From Caballeronia catudaia (lineage in GTDB: Bacteria > Pseudomonadota > Gammaproteobacteria > Burkholderiales > Burkholderiaceae), in the NCBI RefSeq assembly GCF_001544755.2, contig NZ_FCOF02000028.1, positions 16,117-80,116 on the forward strand: a stretch of DNA of 64,000 nt, given 5' to 3'. The notes beneath the pieces were generated by a model. The model was given only the letters and a program-made list of their open reading frames with translations. It was not told where the DNA came from and made no database searches. Shown here in pieces: positions 8,652-16,990 of the stretch. The translations under genes were made by a program, and so were the position numbers. Position 1 is the stretch's first letter. Each line of letters opens with the position of its first letter.

Positions 8652-8782
8652 TGACGAAGCGCAAGTTTTTTCAGTACCCTCAGCGCGAGTTCGCTATGTG
8701 AATCGCTGTTCGTCCAGCGAACATTTTGGGTCCAAGGTGCGCGTTTTTCCAGTTGCGCACCCATCATCGAAGAGGGAATGAA

Positions 8783-10147
8783 GTGAGTAGAAGTCCTGCC
8801 GTGAACGTACAGACGTTCATCAACGAGCATCCGTTCTCGCCGTTTCAGTGGCTCATCTTCGGGATGTGCTTTGTCATCGTCCTGCTGGATGGTTTCGACA
8901 CCGCCGCGATCGGCTTCATTGCGCCATCGCTCGTGACCGAATGGGGTATCAGCCGTCCGGCGCTCGCGCCGGTGCTGAGCGCGGCGCTCTTCGGCCTCGC
9001 CGCGGGCGCGCTGCTGTCCGGGCCGCTGTCGGACCGGCTCGGCCGCCGCGCGATGCTGCTTTCGTCGGTGCTGATCTTCGGCGTCGCGTGTCTCGCGTCG
9101 GCGTTTTCGGCCGACATCACGCAACTGACGGCGCTGCGCTTCGTTACGGGCATCGGCCTCGGCGCCGCCATGCCGAACGCCGTCACGATGATGAGCGAGT
9201 TTTGCCCCGACAACCGCCGCGCGACGCTCATCAATCTGATGTTCTGCGGCTTTCCGCTGGGCGCTGCATTCGGCGGCTTTCTCGCGGCCTGGATGATTCC
9301 GCATTTCGGCTGGCGCAGCGTGCTGATGCTGGGCGGCATCGCGCCGCTCGCGCTGTCGGTGCTGCTCATCGCGACGCTGCCGGAATCGGTGCGCTACATG
9401 GTGGCGAAGGCGAAGCCCGTCGAGAAGATTCGTGCGACGCTCGCGCGCATTTCGTCCGACGCGATGCAGGCCGGTTCGTTCTTCATGACCGAAGCCGCGC
9501 CCGCGGCGGCAGGGCAGAGCGGCATGGGCGTGGTGCTGTCGCGCTCGTACATCGTCGGCTCGGTCATGCTGTGGCTCACGTATTTCATGGGCCTCGTGAT
9601 CTTCTATGCGTCGATCAACTGGATGCCGATCCTGCTCAGGGAATCGGGCCTGCCGCCGCAAAAGGCGACGCTGATTTCCGCGCTGTTCCCGCTGGGCGGC
9701 GTCGGCGCGGTGCTGTGCGGCGTGCTGATGGACAAGTTCAACGCGAACCGCATCATCGCGGCGTGCTATGCCCTGACCGCCGTGAGCGTGTATCTGATCG
9801 GCCAGGCGGCGGGCAACGTGGGCATGCTGGTGCTCGTCGTGTTCCTCGCGGGCGTGCTGATGAACACCGCGCAATCGTCGATGCCCGCGCTCGCCGCGGC
9901 GTTCTATCCGACGCAAGGGCGCGGCACGGGCGTCGCGTGGATGCTGGGCATCGGGCGCTTCGGCGGCATCGCGGGGTCGTTCCTCGTCGCCGAACTGACG
10001 CGCCAGCACGTCAGCTTCGGCGGCATCTTCGCGACGATCGCGGTCGCGGGGATCATCGCGGCGGTCGCGCTGCTGATCAAGCAGGCCGCGCATCCGCAGA
10101 CAGCCATGACGAGCGACCTGAAGTCGACGGAGCCGGTCGGGCATTGA
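8783..10147 (+). CDS. MFS transporter, aromatic acid:H+ symporter (AAHS) type
   Basis: Inner-membrane proton symporter of the major facilitator superfamily, 454 residues, with about 12 hydrophobic segments. VIVLLDGFDTAAIGFIAP in the first helix, with its DGFD, is the hallmark of the PcaK/BenK/MhpT group. GPLSDRLGRR between helices 2 and 3 is the MFS loop motif. The frame opens upstream at 8726, but the GTG at 8783 has GAGGG upstream and gives the normal N-terminus. An aromatic carboxylate substrate is expected for the family. No aromatic catabolic gene adjoins it, so the substrate is unknown; a link to the preceding phn operon is possible but unsupported. A strong terminator follows. Confidence 0.85.
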   Translation: MSRSPAVNVQTFINEHPFSPFQWLIFGMCFVIVLLDGFDTAAIGFIAPSLVTEWGISRPALAPVLSAALFGLAAGALLSGPLSDRLGRRAMLLSSVLIFGVACLASAFSADITQLTALRFVTGIGLGAAMPNAVTMMSEFCPDNRRATLINLMFCGFPLGAAFGGFLAAWMIPHFGWRSVLMLGGIAPLALSVLLIATLPESVRYMVAKAKPVEKIRATLARISSDAMQAGSFFMTEAAPAAAGQSGMGVVLSRSYIVGSVMLWLTYFMGLVIFYASINWMPILLRESGLPPQKATLISALFPLGGVGAVLCGVLMDKFNANRIIAACYALTAVSVYLIGQAAGNVGMLVLVVFLAGVLMNTAQSSMPALAAAFYPTQGRGTGVAWMLGIGRFGGIAGSFLVAELTRQHVSFGGIFATIAVAGIIAAVALLIKQAAHPQTAMTSDLKSTEPVGH

Positions 10148-10171
10148 TTCGACGGGTCCGGTAGGGCTCGG

Positions 10172-10213
10172 GCGCCCCGCATGACTGTGGTCACGCGGGG
10201 CGCTTTTTCTTTG
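10172..10213 (+). terminator. Intrinsic terminator after the AAHS transporter
   Basis: A perfect 9-bp stem gcgccccgc / gcggggcgc (10172-10180 and 10195-10203) with a 14-base loop is followed directly by TTTTTCTTT. Confidence 0.88.
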
Positions 10214-10541
10214 GTTTGCGCGGCGGCGTGGCCTCGAAATACGCCGGATTCAGCTAGGACCTCTTCGCCGGTACGCCCATCTACAAGCCTGCCGGGTTGA
10301 CGACCGCGCGCGTCACGTTCGGCTTCCAGTCGATGGCGTGTTTCTGAGGATGGCGACGGCCGGCGTCGCCGCGCCTAAAGATCCCGCACCTAAAGATCCC
10401 GCACCCTTTGCCGTTAAATTGCACGCTGCTTTCGAAATCGTGGCCGCGTCGCATTTCCGCGCGCAAATGTAAAACGCCTCACGATCGAAAAGCCGCACGA
10501 CGAGCGCCGCCCGGCGCTTCCAATGGCAATTCGACCCGATC
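10214..10541. other. Intergenic region with a short tandem repeat and a possible coding remnant
   Basis: No intact gene was found in these 328 bp. A 15-bp unit (cctaaagatcccgca) is repeated perfectly in tandem at 10374-10403. The + strand frame at 10258-10347 reads DLFAGTPIYKPAGLT and on to a TGA, without a start codon. It could be the tail of a lost gene, but no family was recognised. The promoter of the chemotaxis gene must also lie here. Confidence 0.45.
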
Positions 10542-12080
10542 GTGAAAAAACTCTCTTTCAAAACCAAGCTCATGAGCATCGTGGGCTTCGTATGGCTCAG
10601 CCTGATTCTTCTGTGCACGCTCAACGCGATCTCCACGAAACAAGCGCTGATGAAAAATCGTCAGGACGGACTTGCCGAGCAGGTTCAGTCGGCGACGAGC
10701 GTCGTCAGGTTCTACGTGAAGCAGGCGCAAAGCGGCGCGCTGCCCGAGGATGAAGCGAAGAAGCTCGCCGTCGCCAGCGTGCGCGCGATCCGCTACGGCA
10801 CGAGCGGTTATATCGGCATCCTCGATTCGAAGATGTTCCAGGTCCTGAACCCCGTGCGTCCCGACACGGAAAACAAGATCAACGATTTCGTCGACAGCAC
10901 CGGCAAGCATTTCACCGGCGAGATCGTCAAGCACGGCCTCGACGGGTCGCACATCACGACGTACTTCTATCCGAAGCCGGGCGAACAGGAGCCGCTGCCC
11001 AAGATCACTTACGGCGACTACGTGCGCGAATGGGACTGGCATGTCTACTCGGGCGCCTATGTCGACGATATCGACGCGGCCTTTCGCGCGACCGTGCTGA
11101 AGTCGCTGCTGCTCATCGGCGCGATCGGCGCGGCGCTGACGCTCGCGATGACGCTCATCATCCGCGGCGTGCTGAAAAGCATCGGCGGCGATCCGCAGGA
11201 TGTGGCGATCGTCTGCCAGCGCATCGCGGCGGGCGACCTCGCGCAACCCGTGCAAGTGAAGCACGGCGACGATTCGAGCCTCATGCACTCGATGCACACG
11301 ATGCAGTCGCGTCTCACGCAGACCATCGCGCAGATCAAGCTCGTCGCGGACGGCATCACGGCGGCTTCACGCGAGATCGCGGACGGTCATCACGATCTCT
11401 CGTCGCGCACCGAAGAGCAGGCGGCTTCGCTCGCGCAAACGGCGTCGAGCATGGAAGAACTCACGTCGACCGTGCGCCTCAATTCCGATAACGCGGGTCA
11501 GGCGACCCAGCTCGCGGCGAGCGCGTCGTCGACGGTGGAAAGCGGCAGCGGCGTCGTGCTCGGCGTCGTCGCGACGATGGACAAGATCGCGGGCAGCTCG
11601 GAGAAGATCGTCGACATCATCGGGGTCATCGAAGGCATCGCGTTTCAGACCAACATCCTCGCGTTGAACGCAGCCGTCGAAGCGGCGCGCGCGGGCGAGC
11701 ATGGCCGCGGCTTCGCGGTGGTCGCATCGGAAGTGCGCGCGCTCGCGCAGCGCTGCGCCGCCGCCGCGAAGGACGTGAAAACGCTCATCGACGAATCGGT
11801 GACGAACGTAACCGCTGGGCAAGATCTCGCGCAGCAATCCGGCGACACGATGCAGCAGATCCTCACGTCCGTCACGCGCGTTTCCGACATCATGAACGAG
11901 ATTTCGTCGGCGTCGTCGCAGCAGACGCAGGGCATCGAGCAGGTCGGCGTCGCGATCACGCAGATGGACGCCGTCACCCAGCAGAACGCCGCGCTCGTCG
12001 AGCAGGCGACGGCTGCTGCTTCCGCGCTCGCGGTGCAGGCGGAAGAGTTGAAGCAGGCGGTCGCGGTGTTCAAAACCTGA
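10542..12080 (+). CDS. Methyl-accepting chemotaxis protein with single Cache domain
   Basis: Transmembrane chemoreceptor of 512 residues. TM1 is near residues 9-30. A periplasmic single-Cache-type sensor (about 40-185) contains the typical YGTSGYIGILDS and DWHVYSGAYVDDID blocks. TM2 is near 188-210, followed by HAMP. The cytoplasmic signalling domain has the conserved hairpin tip (FQTNILALNAAVEAARAGE, RGFAVVASEVRALAQR), where CheA and CheW bind. The C-terminus lacks a CheR-tethering NWETF-like pentapeptide. It starts with GTG. Family members often sense small carboxylates; the ligand here is unknown. No che genes are adjacent, so it presumably joins a remote array. Confidence 0.92.
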   Translation: MKKLSFKTKLMSIVGFVWLSLILLCTLNAISTKQALMKNRQDGLAEQVQSATSVVRFYVKQAQSGALPEDEAKKLAVASVRAIRYGTSGYIGILDSKMFQVLNPVRPDTENKINDFVDSTGKHFTGEIVKHGLDGSHITTYFYPKPGEQEPLPKITYGDYVREWDWHVYSGAYVDDIDAAFRATVLKSLLLIGAIGAALTLAMTLIIRGVLKSIGGDPQDVAIVCQRIAAGDLAQPVQVKHGDDSSLMHSMHTMQSRLTQTIAQIKLVADGITAASREIADGHHDLSSRTEEQAASLAQTASSMEELTSTVRLNSDNAGQATQLAASASSTVESGSGVVLGVVATMDKIAGSSEKIVDIIGVIEGIAFQTNILALNAAVEAARAGEHGRGFAVVASEVRALAQRCAAAAKDVKTLIDESVTNVTAGQDLAQQSGDTMQQILTSVTRVSDIMNEISSASSQQTQGIEQVGVAITQMDAVTQQNAALVEQATAAASALAVQAEELKQAVAVFKT

Positions 12081-12229
12081 AGACTTTCATCGGAGAGCCC
12101 GGCGTTTGCGAATCGTCAGAGCGTGGCATAACGCGTGCTGGGTCGTATCGTGCCTTGACTTGCGACCCGGCCGCCGCGCTATCCGGCGGCCAGCAGGCAA
12201 TTTGCAAACCGCCAACAGGAGCTTCCGAC

Positions 12230-12511
12230 ATGAAACGTATCGCCCTCCCCGCCGCTGCCGGTGCTTTCGCGCTCGTCTGTGCGTCCGCTTTCGCGCAGGA
12301 CAATCCGCCGAGCTCGAACACCGGCCTGCAGGCCGGCGACAACGCACAAACGACGCAGCCCGCGCATGCGAAATCGCACGCGAACAAGTCGACGCATTCG
12401 AAGCAGATGCACAAGAGCCCGATGAACGCGGGCCCGTCCACGCAACCTGGCGGCACCGCGACGCCGAGCGGCCCCGGCGCGCCGGTCAGCGCGAGCGGCT
12501 CGGGCCAGTAA
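12230..12511 (+). CDS. Small secreted low-complexity protein
   Basis: A 93-residue protein with a signal peptide (about residues 1-22, ending AFAQ). The mature part is disordered, rich in Ser, Pro, Gly, Gln, Asn and His/Lys (KSHANKSTHSKQMHKS). An AGGAG site lies 8 bases before the ATG at 12230; the frame is open upstream to 12155 but that part lacks a good start. It is probably periplasmic. No family or function was recognised. A terminator follows at 12530. Confidence 0.7.
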   Translation: MKRIALPAAAGAFALVCASAFAQDNPPSSNTGLQAGDNAQTTQPAHAKSHANKSTHSKQMHKSPMNAGPSTQPGGTATPSGPGAPVSASGSGQ

Positions 12512-12529
12512 CGCGCTGACGACATGACG

Positions 12530-12560
12530 AACGGGACGCCGCGTGGCGTCCCGTTTGCTT
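12530..12560 (+). terminator. Intrinsic terminator of the small secreted protein gene
   Basis: An 11-bp perfect stem aacgggacgcc / ggcgtcccgtt with a 4-base gcgt loop is followed by tgcttt. It sits between convergent genes. The T-rich side favours the + direction. Confidence 0.8.
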
Positions 12561-12564
12561 TGGA

Positions 12565-14130
12565 TCAGCGCACGAAAGTGCCGAGACCGTCCGCGTCGTA
12601 ATACTCGAGCGTCACGCGATCGCTCAGGAACGATGCCTTCGAGATCGTGCCGGGATTGGCGTTTTCGTTGACGAACGTGAACGTGAAGACATCGCCGTCC
12701 CAGTGCGTGAGCGGCAGCGTCATTGGACGCGGACCGATCGCGATGGCGAGCGCGCCGCCCTGAACGACGACCTGAACCGGCCCAAAGTAGTCGTTCCTGT
12801 AGGTGCCGATGTAAGTCGACAGTGCACGCGCGGGCAGCGGCGACGCGGGCGGCGTCGCGCCGACGAGGGAGCCTGACGGCTTCGACAGCGGCAACAGCGC
12901 TTCGTTGAAGCGCTGAAACCAGTCGTGCTGGACCGAGCCGAACTGCACGATATCGAAGAACTGTTGGTTGAGCGCTTCGGGCACGCCGATCGGATAGCCG
13001 TTCGTCAGCGCGACGATCGCGAGATTCGTCGATGGCACGACCACGAAGTTCGTCGCCGCGCCCACGCTGAATGCGCCCGAATGGCTGTACGACGGGCGCC
13101 CCGTTTCCGTCTGTCCCACGTTGAAGCCGTAGCCGTAGAAGCCCGCGGGCCTGCCGCCGCCGGGTGGCGAGCTTTGCACCTGCGCGGTCGTCGCGGCGGC
13201 GAGTGCGCTCCCATCGACGATGCGGCGGCCGTCGAACACGCCCGCGCCGAGCATCATCGCGAGCCACTTCGCCATGTCGTTCACCGACGAGCTCACGCCG
13301 CCCGCGGGCGATTGCGCATCGGGCATCGTGCCCATGCCTTGCACCCACTGACCGCCGCGCTTGACGTGCCCGAGCGCGCGATTCGGCCGCGCGATGAAAT
13401 CGGCGTAGCGCGAGCTCGTGCTCGTCATGCCGAGCGGCGTGTAGAGCACGTTGTCCGAGAGCGTGGCCCAGTCGATGCCCGCCGCCGTCGCCACCGATTC
13501 CGCCGCCGCCGTCAGTCCGAAATTCGTGTAGAAGTACGAATGACGGAACGGATGCAGCGGCAGATAGCGCAGGCGCTGTAAGACTTCCGATTGCCCGTAG
13601 CCCATGTCTTCGAGCGTGTCGCCCGCATGATCGGGCAGGCCGGACTGATGCGAGTATAGATCGCCGATGGTGACGGCCGCGCTCACCTCTTCATCGGACA
13701 AGGTGAACCACGGCAGATGCGCGCGCACCGGCGTGTTCCACGCGATGCCGCCCGCGCCGACCTGATGCGCGACCACCGACGCGCCCACGGACTTCGATAC
13801 CGATGCGAGCTGAAACACGGTATCGGCATCGACGTTCTGGCCCGAGCCGACGAGCCGCGTGCCGAAGCCCCTGGCATAGACGGTCTGCGTGCCGCGCACG
13901 ACCGCGACGGCCATGCCGGGCACGCCGGTGCTGCTTAGAAGATTGCTGGCGAGGGTGTCGAGCTGGGAGAGGGCGGCGTTGACGTTCGCGTCCGGCACGG
14001 GGCCGGTTTGCGATCCGCCGGATGAAGTCGACGCATTACCGTCGTCGGAATCCGAACCGCCGCCGCATGCGGCGATCGTGCTGCATAGCGCCGCGCCCAG
14101 AAAGCGGCGGCGTCCCTCAGAAGGTCTCAT
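12565..14130 (-). CDS. Exported class C beta-lactamase-fold serine hydrolase, probable lipoprotein
   Basis: A 521-residue serine hydrolase of the AmpC/DD-peptidase/esterase superfamily. The N-terminus has a twin-arginine-like RRRFLG followed by a hydrophobic stretch and lipobox I-A-A-C22, then a Gly/Ser/Asp-rich linker. The catalytic tetrad S110-V-S-K113 and Y201-T-N203 are clear; HSGAF later in the protein occupies the place of the KTG motif. A C-terminal beta domain of about 100 residues follows. The start at 14130 has GGGGAGA upstream. A true antibiotic lactamase is less likely than a peptidase or esterase, given the length, lipid anchor and HSG triad. It is a lone gene. Confidence 0.82.
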   Translation of the reverse strand: MRPSEGRRRFLGAALCSTIAACGGGSDSDDGNASTSSGGSQTGPVPDANVNAALSQLDTLASNLLSSTGVPGMAVAVVRGTQTVYARGFGTRLVGSGQNVDADTVFQLASVSKSVGASVVAHQVGAGGIAWNTPVRAHLPWFTLSDEEVSAAVTIGDLYSHQSGLPDHAGDTLEDMGYGQSEVLQRLRYLPLHPFRHSYFYTNFGLTAAAESVATAAGIDWATLSDNVLYTPLGMTSTSSRYADFIARPNRALGHVKRGGQWVQGMGTMPDAQSPAGGVSSSVNDMAKWLAMMLGAGVFDGRRIVDGSALAAATTAQVQSSPPGGGRPAGFYGYGFNVGQTETGRPSYSHSGAFSVGAATNFVVVPSTNLAIVALTNGYPIGVPEALNQQFFDIVQFGSVQHDWFQRFNEALLPLSKPSGSLVGATPPASPLPARALSTYIGTYRNDYFGPVQVVVQGGALAIAIGPRPMTLPLTHWDGDVFTFTFVNENANPGTISKASFLSDRVTLEYYDADGLGTFVR

Positions 14131-14236
14131 TCGCGTCTCCCCGATTTCGCGCACGGCGCGCTCGACGGATTCTATCGGGGAAACGATCCGTCAGGCGCGC
14201 GTAGCGCGAACGAAAGGAGACGTTTGCGTGGACGCG

Positions 14237-14671
14237 TTACTTCGCGAACAGCGACGACATATCGGCGAATGCCTTGATCTCGACGGCGTTGCCCGACGGG
14301 TCGAGGAAGAACATCGTCGCCTGCTCGCCGACTTCGCCCTTGAAGCGCACGTGCGGCTCGATGATGAAGCGCGTGCCGGCGGCGCGCAGCTTGTCGGCGA
14401 GTTCCTCCCATTGCGGAATCGACAACACCGCGCCGAAGTGGCGCACCGGCACGGCGTCGCCATCGACGGCGCTCGTCGAGCGATGCCCGACTTCCTCCGG
14501 CGCGAGATGCGCGACGATCTGATGCCCGTAGAAATTGAAATCGACCCAAGCGTCGGAGCTGCGGCCCTCCGGGCAGCCGAGCAGTTCGCCATAGAACTCG
14601 CGTGCGGCGGCGAGGCTGTGAACGGGGAACGCGAGATGAAACGGCGGCATGGCGTGCTGAGTCGTGCTCAT
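14237..14671 (-). CDS. VOC-superfamily (glyoxalase/dioxygenase fold) protein
   Basis: A 144-residue single vicinal-oxygen-chelate domain protein. The two beta-alpha-beta modules are visible: FHLAFPVHSLAAAREFYGEL at the start and MFFLDPSGNAVEIKAF near the end. Likely metal ligands are H12 (FHLAF) and the Glu of AVEIK. It resembles small 'glyoxalase/bleomycin resistance' dioxygenase-like proteins; substrate unknown. It is divergent from the LysR gene at 14787, with 115 bp between them, so that regulator may control it. Confidence 0.82.
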   Translation of the reverse strand: MSTTQHAMPPFHLAFPVHSLAAAREFYGELLGCPEGRSSDAWVDFNFYGHQIVAHLAPEEVGHRSTSAVDGDAVPVRHFGAVLSIPQWEELADKLRAAGTRFIIEPHVRFKGEVGEQATMFFLDPSGNAVEIKAFADMSSLFAK

Positions 14672-14786
14672 GGCGTGGAGTCCTTGATCGGCATGTGGGG
14701 AGACGAAGCCACAGTGTATTGATAAACATTCGTGTTGAAAAACGATATATTGCGGGAGTCAGACCCAAAATTATCGATGAATCGAC

Positions 14787-15707
14787 ATGCTTCGAGAACT
14801 TCAGACTTTCATCGCGGTGGCGCGCCACGGCACGTTCGCGGGCGCGGGCGCGCGGATCGGCCTCACGCAGTCGGCCGTCAGCGCGCAGATGCAGCGCCTC
14901 GAAGCGCATCTCGGCGTCGAGCTGTTCGACCGCACCGGCCGCTCCGCGACGCTCAACCAGGCCGGCAGGCGCACGCTCGAACTCGCCGACGAGCTGCTCA
15001 CGCTCTACGCGCGTCTGTCGGAGCCGGACGGCGGGGACGGGCGCGGCGGCTCGCTTTCGGTCGGCGCGATCGCGTCGGCGCATGCGGCGCTTTTGCCCGA
15101 TGCCGTCGGCGCGTTCAGGCGCGTGCTGCCCGCCTGGCGCATCCGGCTCGTGCCGGGGGTGTCACTCAATTTGCTCGCGAGCGTCGATGCGGGCGAGATG
15201 GACATGGCCGTCCTCATCCGTCCGCCGTTCTCGTTGCCGGCGGAGTTGCAATGGCGCACGCTCGTCGCGGAGCCTTTCGTGCTGCTCGCGCCCGCCGCGA
15301 AGAAGGGCGCGCACTGGCGCGAGCTGATCGAATCGGAGCCGTTCATCCGCTACGACCGGCGCTCGTTCGGCGGCCGGCAAGTGGACATGTTCCTGCGCGA
15401 GCGCCGCATTGCGGTGCGCGATTCGCTTGAAGTCGACGAACTGCCGGGCATCGCGCAACTCGTCGCGCGCGGTCTGGGCGTGGCGCTCGTGCCGGTGTCC
15501 GATGGCATCGGCGCATGGCCGCGCGGCGCGGTGGCGCTCCATCTCGGCGACGATACGTTTCATCGCGAGATCGGTCTCGTCGAGCGCGCGCGGCGCATGC
15601 GTGCGGACGAGCCGGACGCGGCGACGCGGCTGGCGGACTGCATCGTCGAGGCGGCGCGGCGAAGCAGGCGTGCACGCTCGCTGAAAGGGAAGCGCGGCGT
15701 CGCCTAG
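14787..15707 (+). CDS. LysR-family transcriptional regulator
   Basis: A 306-residue LysR regulator. The N-terminal helix-turn-helix (about 1-60) reads LQTFIAVARHGTFAGAGARI and LTQSAVSAQMQRLEAHLGV, with FDRTGRSATLNQAGR after it. The remainder is the periplasmic-binding-protein-like effector domain. It is divergent from the VOC gene, the usual arrangement of a LysR regulator and its target. The FUSC gene starts 37 bp downstream and may be co-transcribed. The effector is unknown. Confidence 0.9.
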   Translation: MLRELQTFIAVARHGTFAGAGARIGLTQSAVSAQMQRLEAHLGVELFDRTGRSATLNQAGRRTLELADELLTLYARLSEPDGGDGRGGSLSVGAIASAHAALLPDAVGAFRRVLPAWRIRLVPGVSLNLLASVDAGEMDMAVLIRPPFSLPAELQWRTLVAEPFVLLAPAAKKGAHWRELIESEPFIRYDRRSFGGRQVDMFLRERRIAVRDSLEVDELPGIAQLVARGLGVALVPVSDGIGAWPRGAVALHLGDDTFHREIGLVERARRMRADEPDAATRLADCIVEAARRSRRARSLKGKRGVA

Positions 15708-15744
15708 AATGCGTTGCAGGCGCGTTCTCCTACGGCGGACATCA

Positions 15745-16875
15745 ATGGATGACGAGCAGCACATCGGCGGCGCGAAAGCGCGCCTCGCGGATTCGGCGGC
15801 GACGCTCGCGCGCTCGGGCGCGAGTCGCGTGCAGGCGGCGCTTGCGTGGATCGATCGTGTCGATCCGGGCACGCATCGGCGCATCAAGGGTTTGCGGCTC
15901 GTCACCGCGTACGGGCTCGCGGCTGCGCTCGGCGCGTTGCAGGACGTGACGCAGCGCGTGCCGGTGGGTGTGTCCGTCGGCGCGCTCGCGGGCGGATTTG
16001 CGCTGTGGGCGAGCGTGTCCGAGGCGCGGACGACGCGCTACGAATCGACTCGCGATCTCGCCGTTCTCTGCATTGCCGCGGCCTTTGGCGCGCTGATGTT
16101 CACTTTGTTTGCACCGGTTTGTCGTGAAATGGGACGCGGCGGGGCCGAGCTCTTGCTCGTGACGGGCGCGTTCTTCGCCGGTTATCTGAAGCGTTTCGGG
16201 CTGACCGGGGCGGGCATCGGCTCGCAGCTTTATATCGGACAGCTTCTCGCTTATGGTATGGATCTCAAGCCCGGTGTTTCGTGGGCGATTCTGATCGCGC
16301 TTCCGATCGGGATGCTCGCGGCCATTGTCCCGCGTGTGTTGAGCGGGCCTGCGGAGCATCCGGCCGTGTTGCCCGCGCTGGCGTCGGAGCCTGCACACGA
16401 GGGGTACGCGATATCGCCCGCGACGGCGATGGGTTTGCAGGCGGCGTGCGGCGCGCTCGTCGTCGTGCTGGTCAACCGGCTCGTCGGGCTCGCGGAATCG
16501 GCGTGGGCGATCACGGCTTGCGTGTATGTCGTCGCGACATCGGCGGTAGGGACGGCGGAGCGCGTCAGGCGGCGGATCTACGGGACACTCGTCGGGGTGC
16601 CGATCGGGCTCGTGTGCTTGCCGCTCGCGGAGCATTGGCCGCTTGTTGTCTGGGTTCTTTCCGCGTTCGCGATGATCGTTTATGCGATGGCGCTGCCGGA
16701 GCGGTATGACATCGCGTGTGGCGCGTTTGCGTTTGTTTTGGTGGTGACGCTGGCTGCCAGCGGGGTGCATTCGGTTTCGTTGCTCGCGGCGCGGGCCTGG
16801 GAGACTCTGCTCGGCGGCGCGTTGGGGTTGGTGGCTTCGAGGGTCGTGTTTCCTTTGCGGGTGGTTAGGGAGTGA
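15745..16875 (+). CDS. FUSC-family integral membrane protein (aromatic acid efflux-like)
   Basis: A 376-residue inner-membrane protein with a repeated architecture of two blocks of about five hydrophobic helices (roughly residues 45-200 and 215-370), as in FUSC/AaeB/YccS-type proteins that export aromatic carboxylates such as fusaric acid. The ATG at 15745 was chosen because upstream residues in the frame do not look like protein and the preceding gene ends at 15707. It may share a transcript with the LysR gene. The palindromic repeat at 16883-16975 follows the stop. Family call moderate; substrate unknown. Confidence 0.7.
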   Translation: MDDEQHIGGAKARLADSAATLARSGASRVQAALAWIDRVDPGTHRRIKGLRLVTAYGLAAALGALQDVTQRVPVGVSVGALAGGFALWASVSEARTTRYESTRDLAVLCIAAAFGALMFTLFAPVCREMGRGGAELLLVTGAFFAGYLKRFGLTGAGIGSQLYIGQLLAYGMDLKPGVSWAILIALPIGMLAAIVPRVLSGPAEHPAVLPALASEPAHEGYAISPATAMGLQAACGALVVVLVNRLVGLAESAWAITACVYVVATSAVGTAERVRRRIYGTLVGVPIGLVCLPLAEHWPLVVWVLSAFAMIVYAMALPERYDIACGAFAFVLVVTLAASGVHSVSLLAARAWETLLGGALGLVASRVVFPLRVVRE

Positions 16876-16882
16876 GGGTTTT

Positions 16883-16975
16883 TTTCGCCGGATCCCGTTT
16901 TGCTTTTGGTTTATTAGCGTTGCCCTTGTGCAGGGCAACGCTAATAGACCGACACGAATCCGGGATCCGGCGAAA
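16883..16975. repeat. Dispersed palindromic intergenic element, copy A
   Basis: A long imperfect palindrome between convergent genes. The outer arms tttcgccggatcccg and cgggatccggcgaaa (16883-16897, 16961-16975) are perfect over 15 bp. The inner arms tattagcgttgccct and agggcaacgctaata (16912-16926, 16932-16946) are perfect over 15 bp with a 5-base loop. A second copy lies at 35950-36036. It probably ends transcription from both sides and looks like a REP/MITE-type repeat. Confidence 0.85.
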
Positions 16976-16990
16976 GACAAAACCAACCCC

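Noticed and set aside
8630..10144. A 504-codon minus-strand frame opposite the AAHS transporter
   Set aside because: Highly Arg/His/Asp-rich without hydrophobic core; the + strand encodes a standard 12-helix transporter.
12170..12190. Hairpin gccgcc...ggcggc in the leader of the small secreted protein gene
   Set aside because: Only 6 bp of stem with no T-run, and no match to a known riboswitch layout.
12565..14130. Calling the serine hydrolase an AmpC antibiotic-resistance enzyme
   Set aside because: It has SxxK and YxN, but HSG in place of KTG, a lipoprotein/Tat N-terminus and a long C-terminal domain, more like peptidase or esterase relatives; no ampR is adjacent.
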